From contig CANRHD010000001.1 of assembly GCA_947630285.1 (NCBI GenBank), forward strand, positions 62,001-126,000: DNA of 64,000 bases, read 5' to 3'. Under the pieces are notes generated by a model. That model saw only the letters and a list, made by a program, of their open reading frames with translations. It was not told the DNA's origin and searched no databases. The position numbers and the translations under genes are program-made. The DNA is from an uncultured Clostridia bacterium (GTDB taxonomy: Bacteria; Bacillota; Clostridia; Oscillospirales; Acutalibacteraceae). Positions 52,034 through 61,231 of this stretch are shown piece after piece; positions within the stretch are counted from its first letter, which is position 1; every line of letters starts with the position of its first letter.

Positions 52034-52807
52034 TTAACCGATTTTCATGCTCAGCTTCAGTTTATCGCTTATCATGGCAATAAACTCGGAATTGGTCGGC
52101 TTTCCTCTTGTGCTTTGGATAGTATATCCGAAATACGAATTGAGCACATCGACATCGCCCCTGTCCCAGGCAACCTCAATGGCGTGGCGTATTGCCCTCT
52201 CCACCCTTGAGGGAGTTGTTGAAAAGGTCTTGGCAACGGTCGGATAGAGAAGTTTTGTCACCGAATTCATCATTTCGCTGTCGGAAATTGAAAGGATTAT
52301 CGCCTCTCTTAAATACTGATAGCCCTTAATATGCGCCGGAACGCCGATTTGGTGCATAATATCGCTTACGATAACCTGTAAATCGGACTCCGATTTCAGT
52401 AAGCCCGTTCCCCTTGGAGAGCTTTCCTTGCCCCAGCCGGTCATTTGGATTATCCTCTCTGCCATCATGGAAGTGTCGAAAGGCTTTAAAAAATAGTAAT
52501 CTGCGCCGTTTTCCAAAATTTCCTGCTCAAAGCGCTGATTGCTTACGCCCGAAACTACCATAACGAGCATATCGTCGAACTTTTTGTCCTTTTTGATTTT
52601 CTTCAAAACAGCAAGCGCATCGAGATTAACCATAAAGGCGTCCATAACCACGACATCTGCCTTATCTTTTTCAAGGAAATTCAAGAGCTGCGCCCCGTCT
52701 TTTGATATTAGAATAACCTCAAAGCCGTAGGAGCTTAAAATATTCTGACAGTTCCGTCCGAACTCGTTGCCCTCCGACGCCAAAACTACTCTGATTTTTC
52801 TTTCCAT
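52034..52807 (-). CDS. spo0A: Sporulation master regulator Spo0A
   Basis: 257 residues. Receiver domain (1 to about 120) with the phosphoacceptor Asp56 in VVMDAF and Lys in FLKPFD. The C-terminal DNA-binding domain is highly conserved: HQIGVPAHIKGYQYLREAI, VAKTFSTTPSRVERAIRHAIEVAW, GKPTNSEFIAMI. The acidic pair expected near residues 10-11 is replaced (VVLASEGNEF), so the metal pocket looks weakened. ATG 52807 has GGAGGT 6 bases upstream. It follows spoIVB, the usual order in spore formers, with a terminator between them. Confidence 0.96.
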   Translation of the reverse strand: MERKIRVVLASEGNEFGRNCQNILSSYGFEVILISKDGAQLLNFLEKDKADVVVMDAFMVNLDALAVLKKIKKDKKFDDMLVMVVSGVSNQRFEQEILENGADYYFLKPFDTSMMAERIIQMTGWGKESSPRGTGLLKSESDLQVIVSDIMHQIGVPAHIKGYQYLREAIILSISDSEMMNSVTKLLYPTVAKTFSTTPSRVERAIRHAIEVAWDRGDVDVLNSYFGYTIQSTRGKPTNSEFIAMISDKLKLSMKIG

Positions 52808-52908
52808 ATTATTACCTCCGTTTTTTATTTCTGTCATATTTTAACATAATTGTAATAATTTGGCAATAGATAAATTAAAAATTTTGAAAAAATTTGAATA
52901 AAAAGAAA

Positions 52909-52942
52909 TGCACAGAGAAAAAGTTGAGTTTTTCTCTGTGCA
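52909..52942 (-). terminator. Terminator of spoIVB
   Basis: TGCACAGAGAAAAA pairs with TTTTTCTCTGTGCA (14 bp) around a 6-nt loop; TTTCTTTTT follows on the minus strand. Confidence 0.88.
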
Positions 52943-52947
52943 CCCTT

Positions 52948-54198
52948 TTAGGAAGCTTTATCAGTTACGACTTCTTGTGTTCTCTGCGATACCTTGAGCA
53001 TATTTTCCGCAAAAATCGCATAACCCTGCAAGGGGTTATTCAAAAAAACATGGGTCACTGCGCCCACAAGCATACCGTTCTGAATTATCGGACTGCCGCT
53101 CATTCCCTGCACTATACCGCCGGTCTTTTCGATAAGCCGGGGGTCTGTAATCTCGATAACCATATTCTTTTCATCTTCATTCGTACTTTTCAAAACCTTC
53201 ACTATACGAGCGTCATAATACTTTGGGCCATCCGAATCAACGGTAGATATTATCTTTACATCTCCTGTTGTGACCTCATGCCTTGTCGCCACGGGAATTT
53301 CCTTTTTCTTAGGCACGGTATAAAGCGTGCCGTACAAACCGCTGTCGCAGTTTACCTTAAGCTCGCCTATATTGCTTTCTTCAAAAACACCGCACAGCTC
53401 ACCGGCGCTGTTTTCACTGCTTTTATAACAACCGTTTATTTCCGCACCGACTGCCTTTCCCGATTGCAGGGGCATAATTTTTCCCGTATCTACATCGCAA
53501 ACAGCGTGCCCCAAAGAGCCGAAAACCTTTGTGCTCCTGTCATAGTAGGTTATTGTTCCGACCCCTGCGGCGCTGTCCCTGACCCAAAGCCCGGCCTTGT
53601 TTTTAAGGTCGGTCTGAGATTTTTGGAGGGTAAGCTCGGTTTCATACGGCCTCCCGTTTCTTGAAGCCTTTACCCTGATTTTTTTATCTCCGGTCTTTTC
53701 AAAAAACGCCGTAAGCTGTGATACGGTATTAATTTTTACGCCGTTAAGCTCCTTTAGTATATCGCCTGTTTCAATTCCTGCTTCCTTACCCGGATTTCTG
53801 TTTCCCGACGCTGTCAGCACATCGTCCATTCCGACTACAAGCACACCGTCCGTGTAAAGCTTGATGCCGAAGATGTCTCCTCCCGGGACCACATACTGTC
53901 TTTTTGAAACAGTCACATAAGAAGATTTTACGGGAATCGTTTCGAGCAGAGAGATATTCACCGTAAAATGCTTTTCCTCAGCGCTGTCGTCCAAAGCGGA
54001 GGCGTTATTTGTAAACACCTGCTTTGAAGAGGCGTCGTCAGGGACGCTTGCGCTGTAAAATAAGCCGGGTGAAAAATCCTGAGAATTTACAAGGTAAATT
54101 TCGTCGGGAATTTCTCTGAGCCCGATGTAAACGAATCCGAAAATAACAGAGGTTATCATAAGCCCAATAAAGCTTACTACTTTGAAAAATCTTTTCAT
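52948..54198 (-). CDS. spoIVB: SpoIVB signalling serine protease (S55)
   Basis: 416 residues: one N-terminal membrane segment (about 7-27), a PDZ domain (about 120-195, NPGKEAGIETGDILKELNGVKI), and the S55 peptidase. Catalytic residues: His in FGSLGHAVCD, Asp in EITDPRL, Ser in GGIVQGMSGSPII. Secreted by the forespore into the intermembrane space, it cleaves SpoIVFA to release the SpoIVFB protease. Since SpoIVFA/FB-like genes are also in this window (23.3-24.7 kb), the whole signal path is represented. ATG 54198 has GGAGGAG upstream. Confidence 0.96.
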   Translation of the reverse strand: MKRFFKVVSFIGLMITSVIFGFVYIGLREIPDEIYLVNSQDFSPGLFYSASVPDDASSKQVFTNNASALDDSAEEKHFTVNISLLETIPVKSSYVTVSKRQYVVPGGDIFGIKLYTDGVLVVGMDDVLTASGNRNPGKEAGIETGDILKELNGVKINTVSQLTAFFEKTGDKKIRVKASRNGRPYETELTLQKSQTDLKNKAGLWVRDSAAGVGTITYYDRSTKVFGSLGHAVCDVDTGKIMPLQSGKAVGAEINGCYKSSENSAGELCGVFEESNIGELKVNCDSGLYGTLYTVPKKKEIPVATRHEVTTGDVKIISTVDSDGPKYYDARIVKVLKSTNEDEKNMVIEITDPRLIEKTGGIVQGMSGSPIIQNGMLVGAVTHVFLNNPLQGYAIFAENMLKVSQRTQEVVTDKAS

Positions 54199-54262
54199 TT
54201 TCTCCTCCGTTGCGGCTCTTGCCGCAATATTAATTTGTGATATATTCAAAAAAATATGTGAG

Positions 54263-54301
54263 GAAAAAAAAAGACTTTTCGGCACAAAATGCGCCGAAAA
54301 G
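54263..54301 (-). terminator. Terminator of aroK
   Basis: CTTTTCGGC pairs with GCCGAAAAG around a 9-nt loop, then a long T-run on the minus strand. Confidence 0.9.
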
Positions 54302-54306
54302 CTTTT

Positions 54307-54813
54307 TCAAATTTTTTCATTTTTTAAAAGTTCGATTATTTTCTCAACCGTTTTTTCAACGCTCTCGCCGTCGCAGTTTAATATATGATCCGCATACTTG
54401 CGGTACAGCGGCAAACGGCTGTTGTATATATCCGTTATTTTCTCGTTTTTGCCTGCGGCTATTCCCCGTGTTTTTATGTTGTTTATTCTCGCCTCCAAAA
54501 TATCGGGAGAAACATCGAGAAAAATTACGACCGAATTCTTTTTAAGATGCTCCATTGCGTTTTGGCGGAAAACTGCGCTTCCCCCGGTGGAGATAACGCT
54601 TTTTGAATACTCCCTTGAAAGTATGGCTTCGCTCTCCCTGTCAAGGAAATTTTCAAGGCCGTCAAGGTCAATAATATCCTGTAAAAGCCTGTTTTCACGC
54701 TGTTGGACTATCAAATCCGTATCCACGAAGTCCATACCGAGGGTCTTTGCAAGTATAACGCCGGCCGTGCTTTTGCCGCAGCCGGGCATACCTATCAGAA
54801 CAATGTTATTCAT
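54307..54813 (-). CDS. aroK: Shikimate kinase
   Basis: 168 residues. P-loop GMPGCGKSTAG at residue 8, DTD (shikimate binding) near 33, SVISTGGSAV near 76 and the lid arginine in NIKTRGIAAGK. It phosphorylates shikimate in aromatic amino-acid synthesis. Its ATG shares one base with the pfkA stop (TGATG), so it is coupled to pfkA. Confidence 0.93.
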   Translation of the reverse strand: MNNIVLIGMPGCGKSTAGVILAKTLGMDFVDTDLIVQQRENRLLQDIIDLDGLENFLDRESEAILSREYSKSVISTGGSAVFRQNAMEHLKKNSVVIFLDVSPDILEARINNIKTRGIAAGKNEKITDIYNSRLPLYRKYADHILNCDGESVEKTVEKIIELLKNEKI

Positions 54814-55775
54814 CAGATTGAAATTTCATGAGCCAATTTGTAAAGCCCCTCGTCAATGTGCTTGGTCATATTGAGAGCTTCAAAAATATCGTAGTCAACA
54901 ATATCGTCCTTTTTAATTGCGACAACACGGTTGCCTATGCCCTTTTCAAGAAGCTCGACCGCCTTACAGCCCATAAGACTTCCGGCAACCCTGTCCCGAA
55001 CGGTGGGAGAGCCGCCCCTCTGAACATGGCCGAGTATAGTGGCACGGCTTTCAATGCCGGTTACCTCCTCGATTTTCTTTGCCATCTCGCTTACGCCGCC
55101 GATACCCTCAGCGACTATGATAATAAAATGTCTTTTGCCCGTCTTTTGTGTTTTCTTCATTCTGTCTATGACATCACGCTCAAAATCAAACTCAATTTCG
55201 GGAATGAGTATAGTAGTAGCTCCGCAGGCAATACCGGCATTAAGGGCTATGTAACCTGCCCTCCTGCCCATAACCTCAACGACGGAGCAACGGTCATGAG
55301 ATTCCGTGGTGTCACGCAGACGGTCAACCATCTGCATAACCGTATTCATGGAAGTGTCAAAGCCTATTGTGTAGTCACAGCAGGCAATATCATTGTCGAT
55401 AGTGCCGGGTATTCCTACGCAGGGAATACCTCTCAACGACAAATCCCTTGCGCCCCTGAAGGAGCCGTCGCCGCCTATTACAACAAGGCCCTCAAGGCCC
55501 ATTTCCTTACACACATTGATAGCTTTCTGCATACCCTCCTCCGTCTTAAACTCGGGACTTCTTGCAGAATAAAGTATTGTGCCGCCTCTGTTAATTATAT
55601 TTGAAACGGAGCGGAGATTCATCTCATACATATCCCCGTACATAAGCCCGTTATAACCGCGCCTTATTCCCATAACGCGCATACCCTTTTTACAGCCTGC
55701 ACGAACAACTGCTCTGACGGCCGCATTCATACCCGGTGCGTCGCCGCCGCTTGTCAATACGCCGATTGCTTTCAT
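54813..55775 (-). CDS. pfkA: ATP-dependent 6-phosphofructokinase
   Basis: 320 residues, the standard length of bacterial PfkA. Has VLTSGGDAPGMNAAVRA, VVIGGDGSFRGA (the Gly of GGDGS indicates ATP rather than pyrophosphate use), GTIDNDI and EVMGRRAGYIAL. ATG 55775 has GAGGTG 6 bases upstream; a GTG three codons earlier is rejected. A promoter candidate lies at 55820-55847. Confidence 0.95.
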   Translation of the reverse strand: MKAIGVLTSGGDAPGMNAAVRAVVRAGCKKGMRVMGIRRGYNGLMYGDMYEMNLRSVSNIINRGGTILYSARSPEFKTEEGMQKAINVCKEMGLEGLVVIGGDGSFRGARDLSLRGIPCVGIPGTIDNDIACCDYTIGFDTSMNTVMQMVDRLRDTTESHDRCSVVEVMGRRAGYIALNAGIACGATTILIPEIEFDFERDVIDRMKKTQKTGKRHFIIIVAEGIGGVSEMAKKIEEVTGIESRATILGHVQRGGSPTVRDRVAGSLMGCKAVELLEKGIGNRVVAIKKDDIVDYDIFEALNMTKHIDEGLYKLAHEISI

Positions 55776-55819
55776 TTTTATCACCTCAAATTATTGCTAC
55801 GCAGAATTTTTTTAAATAT

Positions 55820-55847
55820 ATAATACACTAAAAGAAAAAATAGTCAA
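55820..55847 (-). promoter_or_regulatory. Putative promoter of pfkA-aroK
   Basis: TTGACT (55847-55842), 16 bp, TATTAT (55825-55820) on the minus strand, in the dnaE-pfkA gap. Confidence 0.6.
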
Positions 55848-55878
55848 GTAAAAAAGGACTTTTTATTTCTTTATAAGT

Positions 55879-58800
55879 TTACTGAAGTACGGCGTTTTCG
55901 TCACCGAGAAGCCTTTTCAGCTCTTTTACAGCTTCGCTTTCACCGTTTATTTTAAACTGTGTGGGAACATATTTTTTTTCGTCGGCAAAGAAGAAATAAA
56001 CGGGTAAAGCGCCGTTTTCGTTTTTTAAAATGCCCCTGCACTTTTCCGCTCTGTCGTCGCTTCGGCAATTAAGCCTCAAAAACAGCCCCCGTCTTTTTGC
56101 CTTACTGCCCATACTCGGACATTCGCTGAAATAATCCGCCGCTATCTTTGCGTCCTCGTCCTCACGCAGGGAAAGCCTGCCGTTTACGACCAATACCTTG
56201 CCCGTCTGTAAAAAGGCCTTTGACGCCTCATAAACCTTCGGGAAAACTATAACCTCGATGCCGGAGCTTACATCTTCCACCCCGACAAACGCCATGGTTG
56301 CGTCGTTTTTGGTTATTTTCTTTTTAACGGAGGTTATAATTCCGAGTATTTTTACATATGAACCGTCTTTATAAAGGCTTGTTTCGTCGTTCTGCGATTC
56401 TATTAAATCAATTACCCTCACAGCATTAATGCTTTCGGAAACCTTTGCGTACTCCGCCATGGGGTGGCCGGAAATATAGAGGCCGGTAGTCTCCTTTTCA
56501 AGAGAAAGCTTTTCAAGCAGAGGGAACTCCTCGGTGCGCTGTATTTCGGGCTCGTCGGACTGTGCTTCGGCTATGCCGCCCAAATCGGACAAGGCTATCT
56601 GACCGTCAATATTTTTTCTCTTTTTGTTTTCAAGAGAAGCGACTATGGAATTTAAGTTTAAAAGCATTTCCCTGCGGTTAAGCCCGAAGCAGTCCAAAGC
56701 GCCGCTCTTTATTAAGCTCTCGACCGCTCTTTTATTAAATTCCCTGGAATAAGTCCTTTTGCAGAAATTGTAAAACGATGTGTATTTTCCGTTTATACAG
56801 CGCTCCTTGTAAATTGAGTCAATAAAGTTATAGCCCAAAGATTTAACCGCAAGCAGTCCGAACCTGATTTTTCCGCAGTCGGTTGTAAACTCCGCCCTCG
56901 AATAATTAATCTCCGGCTTTAAAACCTCTATTCCCATGGCGTTGCACTCGGAAATATAAAGGGCAACCTTGTCGGAATCGTCTATAACGCTTGTCAGAAG
57001 CGCCGCCATAAATTCAGCCGGATAATGGCATTTGAGATAAGCGGTTCTGTAAGCTACAACGGCGTATGCCGCCGAATGTGATTTGTTAAAGGCGTATGAA
57101 GCGAAAGATGTCATATCGTCAAAAATGCTGTTCGCCGTCTTTTCGTCGATATTGTTGCCCTTACAGCCCTCAACAAAGGTGGTGCGCTCCTTTTCCATAA
57201 CATCGTGCTTTTTCTTTGACATGGCACGACGCACTATATCCGCCCTGCCGAAAGAGTAGCCAGCAAGCCAGCGGAAAATCTGCATAACCTGCTCCTGATA
57301 TACCATACAGCCGTTTGTAACATCTAAAATCGGCCGCAGAGCCTCTGTTTTATATTTTATAAGCTCGGGATTGTGCCTGTTACTTATATAGGCGTCTATA
57401 GAGTCCATAGGCCCGGGGCGGTAAAGCGAAATAACGGCTATAATATCCTCCAGGCTCTCGGGCTTTAAGCGTACAAGCACCCTGCGCAGCCCTGCCGATT
57501 CGCATTGGAACACGCCGTAGGTCTGCCCGTTTTTAAAAAGCTCGTAGGTTTCGGCGTCGTCGAGCGGTATTTTCTCAATATCAAAGCTTCTGTCCTTTTC
57601 CCTTACCGCCTTAACGCAGTCGTCAATTACCGTAAGAGTCCGCAGGCCGAGAAAATCCATTTTAAGCAGGCCGAGTTCCTCTATATCGGTCATGGTGTAT
57701 TGAGTTACTACGGCCTCGTCATTTCTTGCAAGGGGAACATACTCGTCAACCGGTCTGTCGGTAATTACAACGCCTGCCGCATGTGTGGAGGCGTGCCTCG
57801 GCATACCTTCGACCGCCCTCGCCAAATCAATGAGCTCCCTTATTTTTTCGTCGCTTTCATACATTTTTCTGAAATCGGCGTCCCTGCCGAGAACCTTATC
57901 TATAGTAATATTCAACTCACGAGGTATCTGCTTTGCCACTGCGTCAACGGTATTATAGGGAAGCCCCAGCACCCTGCCGACATCTCTGACGGACGCCCTT
58001 GCCGCCATGGTGCCGAAGGTGACTATCTGCGCCACATGGTCGGCGCCGTATTTTTTTATAACATAATCTATTACTTCTTCACGCCTGACATAGCAAAAAT
58101 CCACATCGATATCGGGCATACTTACCCTTTCGGGGTTTAAAAAGCGCTCAAAAAGCAAATTGTATTTCATCGGGTCTATGCCCGTTATACCCATACAGTA
58201 TGCGGCGATACTGCCTGCGCCCGAACCCCTGCCGGGGCCTACGGGGATACCGTTTTTCTTTGCAAAATCTATAAAGTCCGCAACTATGAGAAAATAATCG
58301 ACATATCCCATATTTTTGATTACGGACAGCTCGTAGTCAAGGCGCTCAACATATTCGCTTTTGCAGTCCCTGCCGTAATTTTTGTAAAGGCCCTCAAAGC
58401 ATTTTTCCCTGAAATACTCAAAATGATCCTGCCCGTTTGCAACCTCAAAGTGCGGAAGCTTGGTGTTGTGAAACTCAAACTCCAAATTGCACATATCCGC
58501 AATTTTGGCGGTGTTCTCAACAGCTTCGGGGCAATCGGGAAAAAGCTCCGACATTTCGGCTTCGCTCTTTAAATAGAAATCGTCCGTGCCGAATTCCATA
58601 CCCGTTTCTTCGTCTATGGTATGGTTAGTCTGAATACATATGAGAACCTTTTGGGTTTTGGCGTCCTCTTTTTTTACATAGTGAACATCGTTTGTGGCGG
58701 CAAGGGGTATTCCCGTTTCGTCGGAAAGCCGTTTTAACCTCGGCAAAATCTCAAGCTGCTGCTTAATATGGTGGTTTTGTATTTCAATATAATAATTCCC

Positions 58801-59301
58801 CTGCCCGAAAACAGAGTTGTACCACAGGGCGGTTTGCTTTGCTCCCTCGTAATCGTTTATTGCAAGCTTCCTCGGAATTTCGCCTGCAAGACAGCCGGAG
58901 AGAGCAATAAGCCCCTCATGGTGCTTTTCCAAAAGCTCCTTATCCACCCTCGGTTTTGAATAAAAGCCCGTAATCCAGGACTCCGAAACCATTTTTATAA
59001 GGTTTTTGTAGCCCGTTTCGTTTTTGCAAAGCAGAACCAGATGGTGCCGTTCGTTATCTATGGAATGAACCTTGTCGAAACGGCTTCTCGGCGCAACATA
59101 CACCTCACAGCCTATAATGGGCTTAATGCCGTTTTTCTTTGCCTCTTTGTAAAATTTCACGGCTCCGAACATATTGCCGTGGTCGGTAATTGCAACAGCG
59201 GTCTGCCCGTTCTTTTTTGCGGCGTCAAACAACGGCCCGAAACGGCAGGCGCCGTCAAGCAGGCTGTATTGAGTATGCAAATGTAAATGGACAAACGGCA
59301 T
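55879..59301 (-). CDS. dnaE: DNA polymerase III alpha subunit (DnaE type)
   Basis: 1140 residues. N-terminal PHP domain (FVHLHLHTQYSLLDGA), the polymerase domain with the catalytic aspartates in MPDIDVDFCY near residue 400 and PGRGSGAGSIAAYCMGIT before it, a helix-hairpin-helix region, and an OB-fold (VKILGIITSVKKKITKNDATMAFVGVED). Length and lack of an inserted exonuclease domain separate it from PolC. ATG has GAGGT 7 bases upstream. It lies 17 bp after lysA. Confidence 0.96.
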   Translation of the reverse strand: MPFVHLHLHTQYSLLDGACRFGPLFDAAKKNGQTAVAITDHGNMFGAVKFYKEAKKNGIKPIIGCEVYVAPRSRFDKVHSIDNERHHLVLLCKNETGYKNLIKMVSESWITGFYSKPRVDKELLEKHHEGLIALSGCLAGEIPRKLAINDYEGAKQTALWYNSVFGQGNYYIEIQNHHIKQQLEILPRLKRLSDETGIPLAATNDVHYVKKEDAKTQKVLICIQTNHTIDEETGMEFGTDDFYLKSEAEMSELFPDCPEAVENTAKIADMCNLEFEFHNTKLPHFEVANGQDHFEYFREKCFEGLYKNYGRDCKSEYVERLDYELSVIKNMGYVDYFLIVADFIDFAKKNGIPVGPGRGSGAGSIAAYCMGITGIDPMKYNLLFERFLNPERVSMPDIDVDFCYVRREEVIDYVIKKYGADHVAQIVTFGTMAARASVRDVGRVLGLPYNTVDAVAKQIPRELNITIDKVLGRDADFRKMYESDEKIRELIDLARAVEGMPRHASTHAAGVVITDRPVDEYVPLARNDEAVVTQYTMTDIEELGLLKMDFLGLRTLTVIDDCVKAVREKDRSFDIEKIPLDDAETYELFKNGQTYGVFQCESAGLRRVLVRLKPESLEDIIAVISLYRPGPMDSIDAYISNRHNPELIKYKTEALRPILDVTNGCMVYQEQVMQIFRWLAGYSFGRADIVRRAMSKKKHDVMEKERTTFVEGCKGNNIDEKTANSIFDDMTSFASYAFNKSHSAAYAVVAYRTAYLKCHYPAEFMAALLTSVIDDSDKVALYISECNAMGIEVLKPEINYSRAEFTTDCGKIRFGLLAVKSLGYNFIDSIYKERCINGKYTSFYNFCKRTYSREFNKRAVESLIKSGALDCFGLNRREMLLNLNSIVASLENKKRKNIDGQIALSDLGGIAEAQSDEPEIQRTEEFPLLEKLSLEKETTGLYISGHPMAEYAKVSESINAVRVIDLIESQNDETSLYKDGSYVKILGIITSVKKKITKNDATMAFVGVEDVSSGIEVIVFPKVYEASKAFLQTGKVLVVNGRLSLREDEDAKIAADYFSECPSMGSKAKRRGLFLRLNCRSDDRAEKCRGILKNENGALPVYFFFADEKKYVPTQFKINGESEAVKELKRLLGDENAVLQ

Positions 59302-59318
59302 ATTGTTACCTCTTGTGA

Positions 59319-60590
59319 TTACTGCGTTACTTTTTTATAAAAATCAAAGCAGTCGAATGTTGCAAAATAGTCCTTTGGAGTTTCCGCCCTTCTTATCATT
59401 TCAAAGCTTCCGTCGGTTTTAAGGAGTATTTCCGCCGATTTCAGCTTTCCGTTATAATTATACCCCATTGCAAAGCCGTGAGCGCCTGTGTCGTGAATAT
59501 ACAGCAAATCGCCCATTTCAATTTCGGGTAAAGCTCTGTCTACGGCGAATTTATCGTTATTTTCGCAAAGCGAACCCGTTACATCGTAAATCTTTACGGG
59601 TTCGGCGTTTTCCTTACCCAAAACGGTTATGTGGTGGTATGCCCCGTACATTGCCGGGCGCATAAGATTTACCGCACAGGCGTCAACGCCTATATACTGC
59701 TTGTGGGTGTCCTTTCTGTTTATCGCCCTTGTAACAAGAGCGCCGTAAGGACCGGTCATATATCTTCCCAGCTCCGTATATATCGAGATGTCGCCCATAC
59801 CGTTTGCCGCAAGCACCCCGTCATATACCTCTTTAACGCCCTGTGAAATTTTAAAAATATCGTTTTCGCTCTGGCCGGGACGGTAGGGAATACCAATTCC
59901 GCCGGAAAGATTAATAAATTTAATATCCGCTCCCGTCTCTTTTTTCAGCTTAACGGCAACCTCGAAAAGAGTTTTTGCAAGCGTGGGATAGTACTCGTTT
60001 GTAACGGTGTTGCTTGCCAAAAAAGCGTGTATGCCGAACTGTTTTACGCCCTTTGATTTAAGTATTTTAAAGGCTTCAAAAAGCTGCGGAGTGGTCATAC
60101 CGTATTTTGCGTCGCCGGGGTTGTCCATAATGCTGTTGGCAATTTTAAAATATCCGCCGGGATTGTAACGGCAGGAAATCTTTTCGGGCAGTTTGCCGAG
60201 CGTTTTTTCAAGTATATCTATATGGGTAATATCGTCAAGATTTATTATTGCACCCAAATCGTTCGCATATTTAAACTCCTGCGCAGGAGTATCGTTTGAC
60301 GAAAACATTATATCATCGCCGTGAGCGCCTATGGCATTAGAAAGCATAAGCTCCGTCAATGACGAACAGTCGCAGCCGCAGCCGTATTCACGCAGAATGT
60401 TTATAAGAAAGGGGTTGGGCGTTGCCTTTACCGCAAAATATTCCCTGAAGCCCTTGTTCCACGAAAACGCCTTATAAAGATTTTCGCAGTTACGGCGTAT
60501 GCCCTTTTCATCGTAAAGATGGAAAGGCGTAGGATAAACGCCTGCTATTTCCTCTGCTTTTTCTTTTGTTACAAAAGGTATTTTTTCCAT
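59319..60590 (-). CDS. lysA: Diaminopimelate decarboxylase
   Basis: 423 residues, fold-type III PLP enzyme. PLP lysine in EYFAVKATPNP near residue 53, glycine-rich phosphate site NLSGGIGIPYRPGQ, and the active-site cysteine in TGSLCENNDKF. It makes lysine from meso-DAP. The ATG follows the engB stop directly (TAAATG). Related carboxynorspermidine decarboxylases are less likely given the C-terminal motifs. Confidence 0.9.
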   Translation of the reverse strand: MEKIPFVTKEKAEEIAGVYPTPFHLYDEKGIRRNCENLYKAFSWNKGFREYFAVKATPNPFLINILREYGCGCDCSSLTELMLSNAIGAHGDDIMFSSNDTPAQEFKYANDLGAIINLDDITHIDILEKTLGKLPEKISCRYNPGGYFKIANSIMDNPGDAKYGMTTPQLFEAFKILKSKGVKQFGIHAFLASNTVTNEYYPTLAKTLFEVAVKLKKETGADIKFINLSGGIGIPYRPGQSENDIFKISQGVKEVYDGVLAANGMGDISIYTELGRYMTGPYGALVTRAINRKDTHKQYIGVDACAVNLMRPAMYGAYHHITVLGKENAEPVKIYDVTGSLCENNDKFAVDRALPEIEMGDLLYIHDTGAHGFAMGYNYNGKLKSAEILLKTDGSFEMIRRAETPKDYFATFDCFDFYKKVTQ

Positions 60591-61181
60591 TTATTTTGCC
60601 TCCAAACGAGATTGAATTATTGCTCTGATTTTATCAACATTTTCTCCCGTTTGAGAAGAGAACGGGATTATATTTTCTGCGCTTACAAAATTTAATTCTT
60701 CCCTTGACTTTTCAAGCCTCTGCCTGTATTCGCCCCTGTTGAGCTTATCGCTTTTTGTCATTACGACGATATAATCTATGCCCGTGCTTTCAAGAAAGTC
60801 AAGCATCATAATGTCGTCGTCCGTTGCAGGGCGGCGCATATCTATAAGCTGTACCGCAAGCTTAATATTGCGCCCGGAATTAAAGTACTGTTCCATCATC
60901 TTTGCCCAGCGGATTTTCTCGCTTTTTGCCACCTTTGCGTAGCCGTAGCCGGGCAGATCCACAATTTTCACACCGTCCCCGAGCCCGTAAAAGTTTATTG
61001 TAACTGTTTTCCCCGGAACGGAGCTTACTCTGGCAAGATTTTTTCTGTTGAATATTTTGTTTATAAGCGATGATTTACCCACATTTGAACGCCCGGAAAA
61101 AACGATTTCGGGGAATTGCGACGGGGGAAGCTGTTCAAAAGTGCCGTACGCTTTTTCAAACACGGCGTTTGAAAAGTCCAT
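60591..61181 (-). CDS. engB: Ribosome biogenesis GTP-binding protein EngB/YsxC
   Basis: 196 residues. GTPase motifs: G1 SGRSNVGKSSLI, G2 within PGKTVTINFY, G3 DLPGYGYA, G4 TKSDKL, G5 SSQTGE. It acts in large-subunit assembly. ATG 61181 has AAGGTG 6 bases upstream. It lies 50 bp after lon, a pairing common in Firmicutes. Confidence 0.95.
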   Translation of the reverse strand: MDFSNAVFEKAYGTFEQLPPSQFPEIVFSGRSNVGKSSLINKIFNRKNLARVSSVPGKTVTINFYGLGDGVKIVDLPGYGYAKVAKSEKIRWAKMMEQYFNSGRNIKLAVQLIDMRRPATDDDIMMLDFLESTGIDYIVVMTKSDKLNRGEYRQRLEKSREELNFVSAENIIPFSSQTGENVDKIRAIIQSRLEAK

Positions 61182-61231
61182 AAAACTCACCTTTTTACCT
61201 ATTCGGTCAAAAATTTAACTGCTAAATTCAA

